In this document: positions 1 to 9,131 of the stretch, piece after piece
How positions within the stretch are numbered: position 1 is the first letter of the stretch
Layout: the number at the start of each line of letters is the position of its first letter
NCBI GenBank assembly: GCA_913777615.1
Contig: CAJYTK010000022.1
Span: forward strand, 62,001 to 126,000
Direction of reading: 5' to 3'
Length of the DNA: 64,000 bases
Source: an uncultured Agrobacterium sp.
Lineage (GTDB): Bacteria > Pseudomonadota > Alphaproteobacteria > Rhizobiales > Rhizobiaceae
The notes under the pieces: generated by a model
Databases searched by the model: none
What the model was told of the DNA's origin: nothing
The model's input: only the letters and a program-made list of their open reading frames with translations
Made by a program: the position numbers and the translations under genes

Positions 1-1731
1 AACTGTGCTCCCACTCGTGCACGATGTCAGTTAAGCCATCCAACAAGCCGCCAATCGATTGGGCAGGTATATTCAATATGCGGATGACAAGTTGTCGATG
101 AACATGGATACCCGAGGCCTCCATCGCCGCGACATGCCGAAAGACTTCTTGGGCCTGTGGGGATAAGGTGGCGTAATCGCGAAGTATGATAGTGTCGAAG
201 GCGTCAGAAGCAAAAATGTTCTTGAGGCAAACGAACATGTCCTTCTAACTGCGGACCACCAAACGACGCCTTCTCGCGGTACGATCAAATCCAATAAAAT
301 CTCGCTCGACTAAGCGCTTTACTGCCGGGACTTTATCGACCAAGTCTAGCAGCCGCTCAATTTCAGCATCTGACAGACTAGAGAGCGTGTAAGACCTTCC
401 ATGCCTAAAGAAGTTGCTTGTCTTAACTCTAGGCATCCAGTGGTTGCGCGAAGTTGCCAACAGGATTTTAAGATGCCCGTTATTGCCTATGGCCAATGCG
501 TCAATCAGGTCGTTCAAACCTTGCAGATGAAGATGGGCGTCATCAACAAAAAGAACTCCAACCTCGCCGTGCTCTCGAAGATGATCCGCAACCTTTTCCC
601 ACAGATCTGCATCTAGTGACTCAGTTCCGATGTGCTCCCAACACTTCCAGCCCTTTACGATGGAAGACACTAGTATATGCTTGCAAGCTGTAGTTTTGCC
701 TACCCCGCTAGCTCCTATCACCGTTGCAGATAGAGAGTGGTCCTCATCGAAGTAGGCAATCACCTCATCAGAAACTGACCTTCTAAACGTGTAGCCAGCG
801 CTAATATCGGGATAGCTGGCTGGCCAGCCAGAGAACATTGCACTGAAATCAGCGGGCGTCGCCTTTACCGCATGGTCAACTTCGGTAACGAGCGGCCTAA
901 GAGCGGACACGGAATCCAGTGGATCGGGACTATCTTTTGATGGAATCGAAGATGAAATGCCGCTTTTTGCTAGAGCGCCGAAAAACTGATCAATGCCGCC
1001 GAAACAGACTGCTAAGCCTTGTTGCTCGTACAGTGCCGCACGGTTTTCGTCCTCCGTATATATCAAGAGCCAAACCCGACCCGCACCGCCTGCCTTCGTG
1101 TTTAGGTTTAGTGCACGAGTGATAATCTCTTTGATGTGCAGATCAGCCAACGAATGCCCGATTATCACCAAATGTGAACCGTTCAGATCGTTCCTTAGTC
1201 GGTCCCAGATCTGCTCGCGATAGCTCGCTGTTTTGGTGTAGTCCGAGTCAGTCAGTATGATGCGGCTTTGGCTCCCGTCGCACTCGTCTTTTTCTATCGT
1301 TCCGTGGACTTTGAAAAGGTGATTATCGAAGGCTCTGGATTCCGATGTGAAGTCGAAGTCGGAACTATAAATCTTCAGCGATTTCTGACGCAGATCATAA
1401 CACTGCTCGATGAGGTTGTCGTAGTTGGTGGTATATATGCTCCTCCAATTATAGAGGGGCAAATTGCGAAGGCCGCCCGTGGGCTTCAATTTTTGGCAAT
1501 GCTGGCGGAGAAGCTCTATAACCTTCCTGCGCGACTTGCTTTTAGTTTCGGCAAGCTGCGTAATTTCACTGAGACTAAATCCCTCTTCAGGAAGATCGAA
1601 CCCGTCCGCGAACGCCTTGATTAGCGTCCCAACTGAAGGCCCCCTTAGGGAATAGATGAGCCGGACCCAAACAGCAGAACTGTGCGACTTGGATCTAGCT
1701 CTCCGATCATTTGTGAAAGTAACGTAGACAA
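1..1731 (-). pseudogene. Degraded SIR2-domain / P-loop (STAND-like) defence-type gene, truncated by the window edge
   Basis: The gene reads leftwards from a TTG at 1731 with an AAGGGGG ribosome site. The first frame carries the SIR2 glycine motif GSGSSIP and ends at TAA 1645-1647. The next frame resumes at once (GPSVGT...) and carries the SIR2 landmarks NYDNLIE and KVHG, then a Walker A (GASGVGKTT) and a Walker B-like VGVLFVDDAH. It stops at an in-frame TAG (245-247), beyond which the same frame stays open to base 1 with ordinary protein-like sequence (KDMFVCLKNIFAS...). There is thus one frameshift/stop near 1645 and one amber codon. SIR2 domains in this setting are NADases of anti-phage systems; P-loop STAND modules act as sensors. 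The DNA is AT-richer than the core genes to the right. Probably inactive; sequencing error cannot be excluded for either lesion. Confidence 0.75.
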
Positions 1732-1931
1732 ATTCAGCCCCCTTTTTATTGCAGGTCAGTTTGCAACTTCGGGGACGTCGGTCAAGTTTAAGAACAACTT
1801 AAATTAAACTTTTTAGCTTTTGCTCAACAAGAAATTCGATCAAATTAAGAACGCGTTTTGTAAAACATGGTGTAAAACAGTTCGGCTAACACCGCGCACT
1901 CAATCGCGCAAAATCCGGAAAAATAAGGCGG

Positions 1932-2002
1932 AGCGGGTGAAGGGAATCGAACCCTCGTATTCAGCTTGGGAAGCTGCTGCTCTACCATTGAGCTACACCC
2001 GC
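1932..2002 (-). tRNA. tRNA-Gly (anticodon CCC)
   Basis: The minus strand folds into a full cloverleaf: acceptor GCGGGTG pairs with CACCCGC, D arm GCTC...GAGC, anticodon loop TTCCCAA, and T loop TTCGATTC. It closely resembles bacterial tRNA-Gly(CCC). The discriminator base is T and the 3' end continues CCG, so CCA is not fully encoded. The 3' end faces the degraded SIR2 gene, a common arrangement for elements that integrate at tRNA 3' ends. Confidence 0.93.
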
Positions 2003-2069
2003 ATATCTCAAAATTTCCGACAGAACGAAGCGGCTGTCAAGCCAAACGCACGTCTTTGCCCTCGACCGA

Positions 2070-3167
2070 TCACTCGGCGCGGAAATGCTTGGAGAGCTTC
2101 AGGCCTTGGGCCTGGTAGTTGGAGCCAAGACCGGTGCCGTAGAGGCCATCGGGTTTGGTCAGCATATGCTCGTACACAAGACGTCCGACGATCTGGCCGT
2201 GTTCCAGGATGAAGGGTACCTCGTGGCTTCTGACCTCGAGGACGGCGCGGCTGCCGGTGCCACCGGCGTTGGCGTGGCCGAAGCCGGGGTCGAAGAAGCC
2301 AGCATAATGCACGCGGAATTCGCCGACCAGCGGATCAAAGGGTGTCATCTCCGCCGCGTAGAGCGGTGGTACATGCACGGCTTCACGCGAGACGAGGATG
2401 TAGAATTCATCCGGATCGAGGATCAGTTCGGCACGGCCGCGTGAGTAGAGCGGCTCCCAGAAATCCAGCACGTCATGGGCTGCTTTCTTGTCCACATCGA
2501 CGACTGCGGTGTGGTGCTTGCCGCGATAGCCGATCAAATTGTTTTCGCCAAACCCTTGCAGATCGATGGACAGTGCGATGCCGCCGCCTGAAACGTTCGG
2601 CGTGTCGCTGGCGACCAGAATTTCGTTGTCGTGAAGGGTCTGCAACTCACTCTCGTTCAGCAGCGAGTGGCCGATCCGGAAGCGGATCTGCGACAGGCGC
2701 GAGCCTTGGCGCACGACGATGGGGAAGGTGCGCGGGCTGACTTCGAGATAAAGCGGACCTTGGTAGCCTGCCGGGATCTTGTCGAATTCCTGCGCCTGGT
2801 CAGTGATGACGCGGGTGAAGATATCGAGGCGGCCGGTGGAGCTTTTCGGGTTTGCCGAAGCGGACATATCGGCGGGCAGCGCCAGCGTTTCCATCAGGGG
2901 CACGATATAGACGCAGCCGGTTTCCAGCACGGCGCCTTCGCTCAGATCGATCTCATGCAGACGCAGGCGGTCCAGCTTTTCAATGACCTTGGTGCCCGGG
3001 CCGGGCATGAAGCTTGCACGTACGCGGTAAGCCTTGGCCCCGAGACGCAGGTCGAGGCTTGCCGGCTGGATCTGATCCGCATCCAGCGCCCGCTCGCTCT
3101 TCAGGTGGCCGGAAGAAAACAGCGCCCGTATCGCGCCATCGGCCAGAATACCCGTGGTTCTCGTCAT
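2070..3167 (-). CDS. dcd: 2'-deoxycytidine 5'-triphosphate deaminase, long alphaproteobacterial form
   Basis: The product is about 365 aa and deaminates dCTP to dUTP for thymidylate synthesis in the cytosol. It is about twice the usual dCTP deaminase length, and the fold appears twice: an N-terminal unit with ADMSASANPKSSTGRLDIF and a C-terminal unit with FDPGFGHANAGGTGSRAVLEVRS. Both resemble the trimer-forming dUTPase/DCD core. The ATG at 3167 has AGGGG eight bases upstream; a second ATG two codons earlier (3173) is too close to that site. It is divergent from metZ, with the SAM-II leader between them. The long form is known from Rhizobiales. Confidence 0.88.
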   Translation of the reverse strand: MTRTTGILADGAIRALFSSGHLKSERALDADQIQPASLDLRLGAKAYRVRASFMPGPGTKVIEKLDRLRLHEIDLSEGAVLETGCVYIVPLMETLALPADMSASANPKSSTGRLDIFTRVITDQAQEFDKIPAGYQGPLYLEVSPRTFPIVVRQGSRLSQIRFRIGHSLLNESELQTLHDNEILVASDTPNVSGGGIALSIDLQGFGENNLIGYRGKHHTAVVDVDKKAAHDVLDFWEPLYSRGRAELILDPDEFYILVSREAVHVPPLYAAEMTPFDPLVGEFRVHYAGFFDPGFGHANAGGTGSRAVLEVRSHEVPFILEHGQIVGRLVYEHMLTKPDGLYGTGLGSNYQAQGLKLSKHFRAE

Positions 3168-3250
3168 CGTCATTACCCCTGTTCCGCGCCGACAAAATCA
3201 AAAGCAAGCCATTGACGCAAGTTGTTAACGGCAGTAAGGCAATCTTATCC

Positions 3251-3308
3251 CGTGGTGATTTGGCCGGTCGGCTTGCAGCCACGTTAAACAAGTGGCTAAA
3301 AAGACCGG
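3251..3308 (+). promoter_or_regulatory. SAM-II riboswitch (metA motif) controlling metZ
   Basis: The leader has the SAM-II layout. Stem P1 is CGTGG (3251-3255) with CCACG (3279-3283), and the loop begins with the conserved GTGATTTG. The pseudoknot joins CCGGTC (3264-3269) to GACCGG (3303-3308) just after the conserved GCTAAAAAG. SAM-II riboswitches are known from Rhizobiales methionine genes, where SAM binding lowers expression. A terminator built from the same hexamers follows immediately. Confidence 0.9.
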
Positions 3309-3318
3309 GTGCTTGCAA

Positions 3319-3346
3319 CCGGTCTGCTTTTGCGACCGGTTTTTTT
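3319..3346 (+). terminator. Riboswitch expression platform: intrinsic terminator before metZ
   Basis: CCGGTC (3319-3324) pairs with GACCGG (3334-3339), followed by a run of seven T. The alternative partner for 3319-3324 is GACCGG at 3303-3308, which is also the 3' strand of the SAM-II pseudoknot. SAM binding would free 3319-3324 to form the terminator; without SAM the 3303-3308/3319-3324 antiterminator can form. Confidence 0.8.
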
Positions 3347-3362
3347 GTTTGAAGGTGATCAA

Positions 3363-4547
3363 ATGAGCAAGAAATGGCGCCCGGCAACGCAACTCGTACA
3401 TGGCGGTACGCTGCGCTCCCCCTACGGTGAAACGTCCGAAGCCCTCTACCTGACCCAGGGCTTTGTCTACGAAAACTCGGAAGCCGCCGAAGCGCGCTTC
3501 AAGGGCGAGACAGATGGATTCATCTACGCGCGCTATGCAAGCCCGACCAACGACATGTTCGAAAAGCGCATGTGCCTGCTGGAAGGTGCCGAAGATGCCC
3601 GCGCCACGGCATCCGGCATGGCCGCTGTCAGCGCTGCCATTCTCTGCCAGCTGAAGGCCGGCGATCACATCGTTGCGGCCCGCGCGCTTTTCGGTTCCTG
3701 CCGCTGGGTGGTAGAAACGCTTGCGCCGAAATACGGCATCGAATGCACGCTGGTCGATGGCCGCGATCTTGCCAACTGGGAAAAGGCGATCAAGCCCAAC
3801 ACCAAGCTGTTCTTCCTCGAAAGCCCAACCAACCCGACGCTGGAAGTGGTGGATATTGCTGGCGTTGCCAAGCTTGCCAACCAGATCAGCGCAAAGGTCG
3901 TTGTCGACAACGTGTTTGCGACGCCGCTCTTCCAGAAGCCTCTGGAGCTAGGCGCGCATATCGTCGTTTATTCCGCCACCAAGCATATCGATGGTCAGGG
4001 ACGCTGCCTCGGCGGCGTGGTGCTGTCGGACAAGAAGTGGATCGAGGAAGAGCTTCAGGATTACTTCCGCCACACTGGCCCAGCACTTTCTCCCTTCAAC
4101 GCCTGGACGCTGCTGAAGGGTATCGAAACGATGCCACTGCGCGTCAAGCAGCAGACGGAAAATGCCGGCAAGATTGCCGACTTCCTGGCCGACCAGAACA
4201 AGATTGCCAAGGTCATCTATCCGGGTCGGGCCGACCATCCGCAGGCCGATATCATCGCACGGCAGATGTCTGGCGGCTCGACGCTCGTCTGCTTCGAGTT
4301 GAAGGGCGGCAAGGAAGCGGCTTTCAAGCTGCAGAATGCTCTGGAAGTCGTCAAGATTTCCAACAATCTCGGTGATGCCAAGAGCCTGATCACCCATCCG
4401 GCGACCACGACGCATAAGAACTTGACGGATGAGGCGCGTGCGGAACTCGGCATTTCCGGTGGCACGCTGCGTCTGTCTTGCGGAATCGAGGACACCGACG
4501 ATCTGCTGGAAGACTTTGCAGCGGCGTTGGCTAAGGTTTCTGCGTGA
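3363..4547 (+). CDS. metZ: O-succinylhomoserine sulfhydrylase
   Basis: This 394-aa PLP enzyme of the Cys/Met metabolism family makes homocysteine from O-succinyl(acyl)homoserine and sulfide in direct sulfhydrylation. The PLP lysine lies in YSATKHIDGQGRCLGG (Lys near residue 206), and the family motifs RYASPTNDMFE, ESPTNPTLEVVD and SGGTLRLSCGIED are all present. The ATG at 3363 has GAAGGTG just upstream and fits family length; an upstream GTG in frame lies inside the riboswitch. Transcription is probably set by the SAM-II switch directly ahead, which fits feedback by the pathway end product. MetZ rather than MetC/cystathionine chemistry is inferred from sequence resemblance. Confidence 0.92.
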   Translation: MSKKWRPATQLVHGGTLRSPYGETSEALYLTQGFVYENSEAAEARFKGETDGFIYARYASPTNDMFEKRMCLLEGAEDARATASGMAAVSAAILCQLKAGDHIVAARALFGSCRWVVETLAPKYGIECTLVDGRDLANWEKAIKPNTKLFFLESPTNPTLEVVDIAGVAKLANQISAKVVVDNVFATPLFQKPLELGAHIVVYSATKHIDGQGRCLGGVVLSDKKWIEEELQDYFRHTGPALSPFNAWTLLKGIETMPLRVKQQTENAGKIADFLADQNKIAKVIYPGRADHPQADIIARQMSGGSTLVCFELKGGKEAAFKLQNALEVVKISNNLGDAKSLITHPATTTHKNLTDEARAELGISGGTLRLSCGIEDTDDLLEDFAAALAKVSA

Positions 4548-4643
4548 CATAGAGTGCCCGGTGATCGATCATCGGGCCTTATTCTTCAATTTTCCAAGCT
4601 TCTGCTCGTCACGCGAGGGCGGCACTAAGCCTCGCATTATTTT

Positions 4644-4663
4644 AGAGAAACCATGGTTTCTCT
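4644..4663. repeat. Perfect 20-bp palindrome in the metZ-apaG spacer
   Basis: AGAGAAACCATGGTTTCTCT is an exact inverted repeat with 9-bp arms around AT, inside the roughly 290-bp spacer between metZ and apaG. No T-run follows on either strand, so it looks more like an operator or mRNA hairpin than an intrinsic terminator. Nothing else is recognised in this spacer. Confidence 0.6.
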
Positions 4664-4834
4664 ACTCTCTTTTCATGATTTTGTGCGTATTGACTGGAGA
4701 AACACTCCTGATACGCAACGCTTTTGCCTCGTAACGCATTGAAACTACGAAAGTCCCAGTCAACGGACATTCCCGTCCTTCATTCGGTGTAGTAGACTAA
4801 AATGCTAGAGCCAGAGACAGCCAAGGTCGCGAAC

Positions 4835-5227
4835 ATGTATCGTGCATCGACAAGAGAGATAGAGGTCACCGTCGATCCATATTATCTCGAAGAACAATCG
4901 GACCCGGACGATAGCCGCTACGTCTGGGGATACACGGTCGTGATCACGAACAATTCCGACCAGGCTGTGACGCTGGTCAATCGTTATTGGCACATCACCG
5001 ATCAGACTGGAGTGGTGGACGAAGTTACCGGACCCGGCGTCGTGGGTGAACAGCCATACCTGCGGCCAGGCGATAGCTACGAGTACTCCTCCGGCTGCCC
5101 GCTGGACACGCCGTCGGGCATGATGTTCGGCCATTATGAAATGGAGACGGACACAGGTGAGGTCTTCACCGTGGATATCCCAGCCTTCTCGCTGGACAGC
5201 CCGGGACTTGCACGGGTGCTGAACTGA
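4835..5227 (+). CDS. apaG: ApaG-family protein
   Basis: The product is 130 aa, the normal ApaG length, with the fibronectin-type beta sandwich signatures [34 protein letters not shown] and [16 protein letters not shown]. ApaG binds Co2+/Mg2+ in some bacteria and its cellular role is unsettled. The ATG at 4835 (AAGG eight bases upstream) gives the family N-terminus; an ATG at 4802 would add 11 atypical residues. It converges with hslO across a GC-rich hairpin. Confidence 0.9.
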   Translation: MYRASTREIEVTVDPYYLEEQSDPDDSRYVWGYTVVITNNSDQAVTLVNRYWHITDQTGVVDEVTGPGVVGEQPYLRPGDSYEYSSGCPLDTPSGMMFGHYEMETDTGEVFTVDIPAFSLDSPGLARVLN

Positions 5228-5247
5228 GCGGGGCTTTCACCCCGCTC
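5226..5247. terminator. Bidirectional hairpin between apaG and hslO
   Basis: GAGCGGGG (5226-5233) pairs exactly with CCCCGCTC (5240-5247) around a six-base loop, starting in the apaG stop codon. Only a short T tract follows (TTG), so termination strength is uncertain. It sits exactly between two convergent genes. Confidence 0.6.
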
Positions 5248-5254
5248 TTGAATT

Positions 5255-6241
5255 TCAAGCCTGCAGCTCTTCGACAGGATAACGATAGGTCGTCGAGCAG
5301 AACTCGCAGCTAACCGAAACGACGCCATCTTCCTGGCTGTCCTCGATTTCTTCTGCCGAAAATCCAGACAGCACGCTCTTGATCTTCTCGCGTGAGCAGC
5401 TGCATTTGTCGATGATCGACTGCGGCTCGTAGATGCGCACGCCCTGCTCGTGGAAGAGCCGGAACAGCAGCCGCTCCACCTGCACCTGTGGATCGGTCAA
5501 CTCGTCGGTGTCTACCGTGTCGATGAGCGCTACCGCTTCGGTCCATGCGTCGTCGTCGGCTTCCGCGAACGTGCTCTCATCACCGTCGCCACCATGAAGA
5601 TCGCGGGTGCGCAAACGCTCCGGCGCCTGTGGCAGGAACTGCGCGATGATGCCACCGGCACGCCAGCCACGACGTGGCTTGCCCTCGCTGTCGCGGTCGA
5701 AAAACTCGGCAACGCCCAAGCGCACCCGCGTCGGCAACTGTTCAGACTGACGGAAGTAAACGCTTGCGATTTCCTCCAGCGATGAACCGTCCAGAGGCAC
5801 GATGCCCTGATAGGGCTGCATGCCCACGCCCTGATCGATGGTGAAGGCGAGAATGCCGGTGCCAAGAAGCTGCTCGGGCGATGTTTGTCCAGCCGCCGTC
5901 GCTTCTGCCAAACGATCTTCATCGAAGCGGGCATAGGCGCGCATGTTTTCCGGCGCGGTAAAATCTGCGACCAGAAGATCGACGGGACCATCGCCCTTGG
6001 TCTGCACCGTGAGCTTGCCGGAGAATTTCAGCGACGTGCCGATCAGCGCCGTCAGCACCAAGGCTTCCGCCAGAAGCCGGGCGACAACGGGCGGATAATC
6101 ATGGCGCTGCAAGATCGCGTTCAAGAGCGGACCGACCTGCACTGCGCGTCCGCGAACGTCTAGCCCTTCCACCTGGAAGGGGACGACCTTATCGTCGCCA
6201 GCAAAGTTCATATCATCCAGTTCTACGGTCACGGCCGCCAT
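5255..6241 (-). CDS. hslO: Hsp33 redox-regulated holdase chaperone
   Basis: Hsp33 is a cytosolic chaperone switched on by oxidation of a zinc-binding cysteine cluster. The cluster is visible near the C-terminus as CSC...CEFC (a CXC followed about 30 residues later by CXXC), after an N-terminal domain with AYARFDEDRL and GMQPYQGIVPLDG. The ATG at 6241 has AAGGAG seven bases upstream; six extra codons are open further upstream. The 328-aa length is slightly above E. coli Hsp33. It lies 260 bp downstream of argF on the same strand, an order common in Rhizobiales. Confidence 0.92.
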   Translation of the reverse strand: MAAVTVELDDMNFAGDDKVVPFQVEGLDVRGRAVQVGPLLNAILQRHDYPPVVARLLAEALVLTALIGTSLKFSGKLTVQTKGDGPVDLLVADFTAPENMRAYARFDEDRLAEATAAGQTSPEQLLGTGILAFTIDQGVGMQPYQGIVPLDGSSLEEIASVYFRQSEQLPTRVRLGVAEFFDRDSEGKPRRGWRAGGIIAQFLPQAPERLRTRDLHGGDGDESTFAEADDDAWTEAVALIDTVDTDELTDPQVQVERLLFRLFHEQGVRIYEPQSIIDKCSCSREKIKSVLSGFSAEEIEDSQEDGVVSVSCEFCSTTYRYPVEELQA

Positions 6242-6501
6242 GGTCCTGCTCCTTCTCACCTGCCGTCCGAAATGCGGATGCGATCGCCACGTTTTCGGTC
6301 GCGATCAGCAGGTCTTTTGTGCGGTTCTCGCAAAGATAAAGCGGGGAATGGCAAAACGAAACCATCCCCTGCCCAAATGTCGCGATAAACGATTGATGAA
6401 ACGCCGCCGTGAACCGGCAGCACTGGTTGGCGTAAAGATGGGGCGTCGCGCTGGAAATTCAAGTTTCCGGCGGCGCCCCTCGCTTTTACCCTAACTCCAG
6501 A

Positions 6502-7413
6502 TCAGATGACGCCCATGCACCAGGCAATCACGGCCTTCTGCGCGTGTAGACGGTTTTCCGCCTCATCGAAGACCACCGATTGCGGGCCGTCGATCACCGC
6601 ATTGGTCACTTCCTCGCCGCGGTGTGCGGGCAGGCAATGCATGAAGAGCGCCTCGCTATTGGCCTTCTTCATCAGGGCTTCATTGACCTGATACGGCTGG
6701 AAGATGTTATGGCCGCGCGCCTTGTGCTCCTGGTTCATGGAAACCCAGGTATCGGTGACGATGCAGTCGGAACCGGCGACGGCGCGCTCGGCATCGTGGC
6801 ACAACATAATCTCGCCGCCATTGTTGCGCGCCCAGTTTAGATACTTGTCCAAGGGTTCAGAGCCCATGGGCACAGCCATGTTCATCTTATAGCCGAAGCG
6901 GGCAGAGCCCTCGACCAGCGAATGCAGTACATTGTTGCCGTCGCCCGTCCAGGCAAGGGTCTTGCCCATCACAGGGCCGCGATGCTCTTCGAAGGTCATG
7001 ATGTCGGCCATGATCTGGCAGGGATGCGTCTCGTCGGTCAGGCCGTTGATGACAGGAACCGTGGCATGTTCGGCAAGCTCCAGCAGACGGTTATGATCGG
7101 TCGTGCGGATCATGATAGCGTCCACATAGCGCGACAGAACCTTTGCCGTGTCGCCGATGGTTTCGGCGCGGCCAAGCTGCATTTCAGTGCCGGAGAGAAA
7201 TAGCGTTTCGCCACCCAGCTGGCGCATGCCGACATCGAAGGACACGCGGGTCCGCGTCGACGGCTTTTCGAAAATCATCGCCAGCATCTTACCGGCGAGC
7301 GGCTTGTCCGCCGTTCCGTTCTTGGTCGCGATCTTGCGGCTCTTTGCGTCTTCGAGAATGAGCCGCAGGTCTTGCGAGCCGACGGCCGAAAGGTCGAGAA
7401 AATGCTTTGCCAT
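6502..7413 (-). CDS. argF: Ornithine carbamoyltransferase
   Basis: ArgF joins carbamoyl phosphate to ornithine, giving citrulline for arginine synthesis. The 303-aa product has the carbamoyl-phosphate motif STRTR (in [12 protein letters not shown]), DHNRLLELA, the [11 protein letters not shown] segment and the ornithine-loop HCLPAHRG with its catalytic cysteine. Length matches the anabolic family. It is 58 bp downstream of argD on the same strand, so the two are very likely cotranscribed and act in consecutive parts of one pathway; argB lies near the other end of the window. Confidence 0.95.
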   Translation of the reverse strand: MAKHFLDLSAVGSQDLRLILEDAKSRKIATKNGTADKPLAGKMLAMIFEKPSTRTRVSFDVGMRQLGGETLFLSGTEMQLGRAETIGDTAKVLSRYVDAIMIRTTDHNRLLELAEHATVPVINGLTDETHPCQIMADIMTFEEHRGPVMGKTLAWTGDGNNVLHSLVEGSARFGYKMNMAVPMGSEPLDKYLNWARNNGGEIMLCHDAERAVAGSDCIVTDTWVSMNQEHKARGHNIFQPYQVNEALMKKANSEALFMHCLPAHRGEEVTNAVIDGPQSVVFDEAENRLHAQKAVIAWCMGVI

Positions 7414-7471
7414 TTAATTTAGTCCCATCAATGCGGGCCACCCTTTACGCCGGCCCTCGATGCGCCTTGTG

Positions 7472-8680
7472 TCAAGCGCTCTTTGCCAGTTTGGTGGTAA
7501 GTGCTTCAGCGGCCTTCTCGATGCGCGCAAGCCCGTCACGCGCTTCTTCAGCGGTGACGACCAGCGGCGGCAACAGGCGGATGACGTTATCGCCTGCCGG
7601 CACACCAAGAAGATGTTCTGCGCGCATTGCCTGAAGCAGATCGCCGGAAGGAATCCGCGCCTTGATACCAAGCAGAAGACCTTCGCCACGGATTTCCTCG
7701 ATGACATCCGGATAGCGATCCTTCAACGAAGCCAATCCTTGGCGGAAGACGAGCGCCACGTCGCGCACGTGCTGGATAAAGCCTTCAGCCAGAACGATAT
7801 CAAGCACGGCATTGCCAGCGGCCATGGCCAGCGGGTTGCCGCCATAGGTCGTCCCGTGCGAGCCGGCGGTCATGCCGGATGCGGCGTCTGCCGTTGCCAG
7901 GCAAGCGCCGAAAGGGAAGCCGCCGCCGATGCCCTTGGCAACCGCCATGATGTCGGGCGTGACGCCGGACCATTCATGCGCAAAAAACTTGCCGGTACGG
8001 CCAACGCCAGTCTGCACTTCGTCGAAGATCAACAGAAGGCCGTGCTCTTCGCAAAGCGCCCGCAGCGTACGCAGGAACTCAGGCGCGACGACGCGGATAC
8101 CGCCCTCACCCTGGATCGGCTCGATCAAAAGGGCTGCCGTTTCCGGCACGATAGCAGCTTTGAGCGCGTCGAGATCACCGAACGGCACCTGATCGAAACC
8201 CTCGACCTTGGGGCCGAAACCCTCCAGATATTTGGCCTGGCCGCCAGCCGCGATGGTGGCAAGCGTGCGGCCATGAAACGCGCCTTCAAAGGTGATGATG
8301 CGGAATTTTTCCGGGTGGCCGTGGGTGTATTGATAACGGCGTGCGGTCTTGATGGCGCATTCCAGCGCTTCGGCGCCTGAGTTGGTGAAGAACACCTTGT
8401 CGGCAAAAGTCGCATCGGTCAGCCGCTTGGCCAGCACTTCCTGACCTGCAACCTCATAAAGGTTGGACAGGTGCCAGACCTTCTCTACCTGCGCCTTCAG
8501 AGATTCAACCATATGGGGATGGCTGTGGCCGACGGAGGTCACGGCGACGCCCGCACCGAAATCGAGATATCGCTCGCCGCTTTCCGTGATCAGCCAAACG
8601 CCCTCGCCTCGTTCGAAGCGTAAGGGGGCTCTGGAAAACGTATCGAACAACGGCCCGGATTTGGGGGCAGTTTCGGCCAT
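7472..8680 (-). CDS. argD: Acetylornithine aminotransferase (class III PLP transaminase)
   Basis: ArgD transaminates N-acetylglutamate semialdehyde to N-acetylornithine. The 402-aa protein has the class III fold markers [27 protein letters not shown], the PLP-aspartate region [16 protein letters not shown] and the Schiff-base lysine segment [15 protein letters not shown]. Start is the ATG at 8680; an earlier in-frame start is not needed for family length. It leads an argD-argF(-hslO) transcription unit divergent from gcrA. Overlapping activity on succinyldiaminopimelate is known for some ArgD enzymes but cannot be judged here. Confidence 0.94.
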   Translation of the reverse strand: MAETAPKSGPLFDTFSRAPLRFERGEGVWLITESGERYLDFGAGVAVTSVGHSHPHMVESLKAQVEKVWHLSNLYEVAGQEVLAKRLTDATFADKVFFTNSGAEALECAIKTARRYQYTHGHPEKFRIITFEGAFHGRTLATIAAGGQAKYLEGFGPKVEGFDQVPFGDLDALKAAIVPETAALLIEPIQGEGGIRVVAPEFLRTLRALCEEHGLLLIFDEVQTGVGRTGKFFAHEWSGVTPDIMAVAKGIGGGFPFGACLATADAASGMTAGSHGTTYGGNPLAMAAGNAVLDIVLAEGFIQHVRDVALVFRQGLASLKDRYPDVIEEIRGEGLLLGIKARIPSGDLLQAMRAEHLLGVPAGDNVIRLLPPLVVTAEEARDGLARIEKAAEALTTKLAKSA

Positions 8681-8908
8681 GGCGACATCACTCCTTACGT
8701 CAAGTCGGGACAGACGACTGTCAATAGGGCTAGCGGGTTATCCCTGCCCTGAAAATCAAAAATGCCGCCTCGCGGCGGCTTGCATGCTGTCTTCATTGCG
8801 AGGTCACTATTGTCACTTCCCCACCTAATGTCAACAAATCTCGGCACTTTCGGGCATTTACAAGCCTTGGTAGGCAAGCTTCCAGCAACCACCAACTGTT
8901 GCCTTTCT

Positions 8909-8984
8909 GACTCACACGGGAAGCAAGTTGGGGAAAACCGGAAAATCGATTCCAGATGATTCCTGCGACTCTTGTCACGGAGTC
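8909..8984. promoter_or_regulatory. Cluster of five GANTC (CcrM methylation) sites upstream of gcrA
   Basis: GANTC occurs at 8909-8913, 8948-8952, 8958-8962, 8967-8971 and 8980-8984, the last four within 37 bp. A random site is expected about once per 256 bp. CcrM methylates GANTC in Caulobacter and rhizobia, and the Caulobacter gcrA promoter is methylation-sensitive, so these probably tie gcrA expression to replication. Confidence 0.75.
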
Positions 8985-8998
8985 AACCGACGATTAGG

Positions 8999-9013
8999 TT
9001 AACCGTCAATTAC
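8999..9013. promoter_or_regulatory. CtrA-like binding site upstream of gcrA
   Basis: TTAA (8999-9002), seven bases, then TTAC (9010-9013) matches the CtrA consensus TTAA-N7-TTAA at seven of eight positions. CtrA represses gcrA in Caulobacter; the same role here is inference. Confidence 0.5.
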
Positions 9014-9131
9014 TAGACTGCAATGCGGCGGAACTAGTCACCTACAATCTGGCAAATGGCCTGCGCGTGGTTCACTCCACGGCATCGTAGGTGGATTCTG
9101 CCCGAAACAACGCGACGAGCGGAGAAGCGGC

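Larger units (their letters stand above)
8681..9131. other. 450-bp divergent control region argD/gcrA
   Basis: No coding sequence is convincing here. The right half holds five GANTC sites and a CtrA-like TTAA-N7-TTAC box, listed separately. The left half (8760-8880) must hold the argD promoter, but no clear -35/-10 pair was singled out. Confidence 0.6.
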
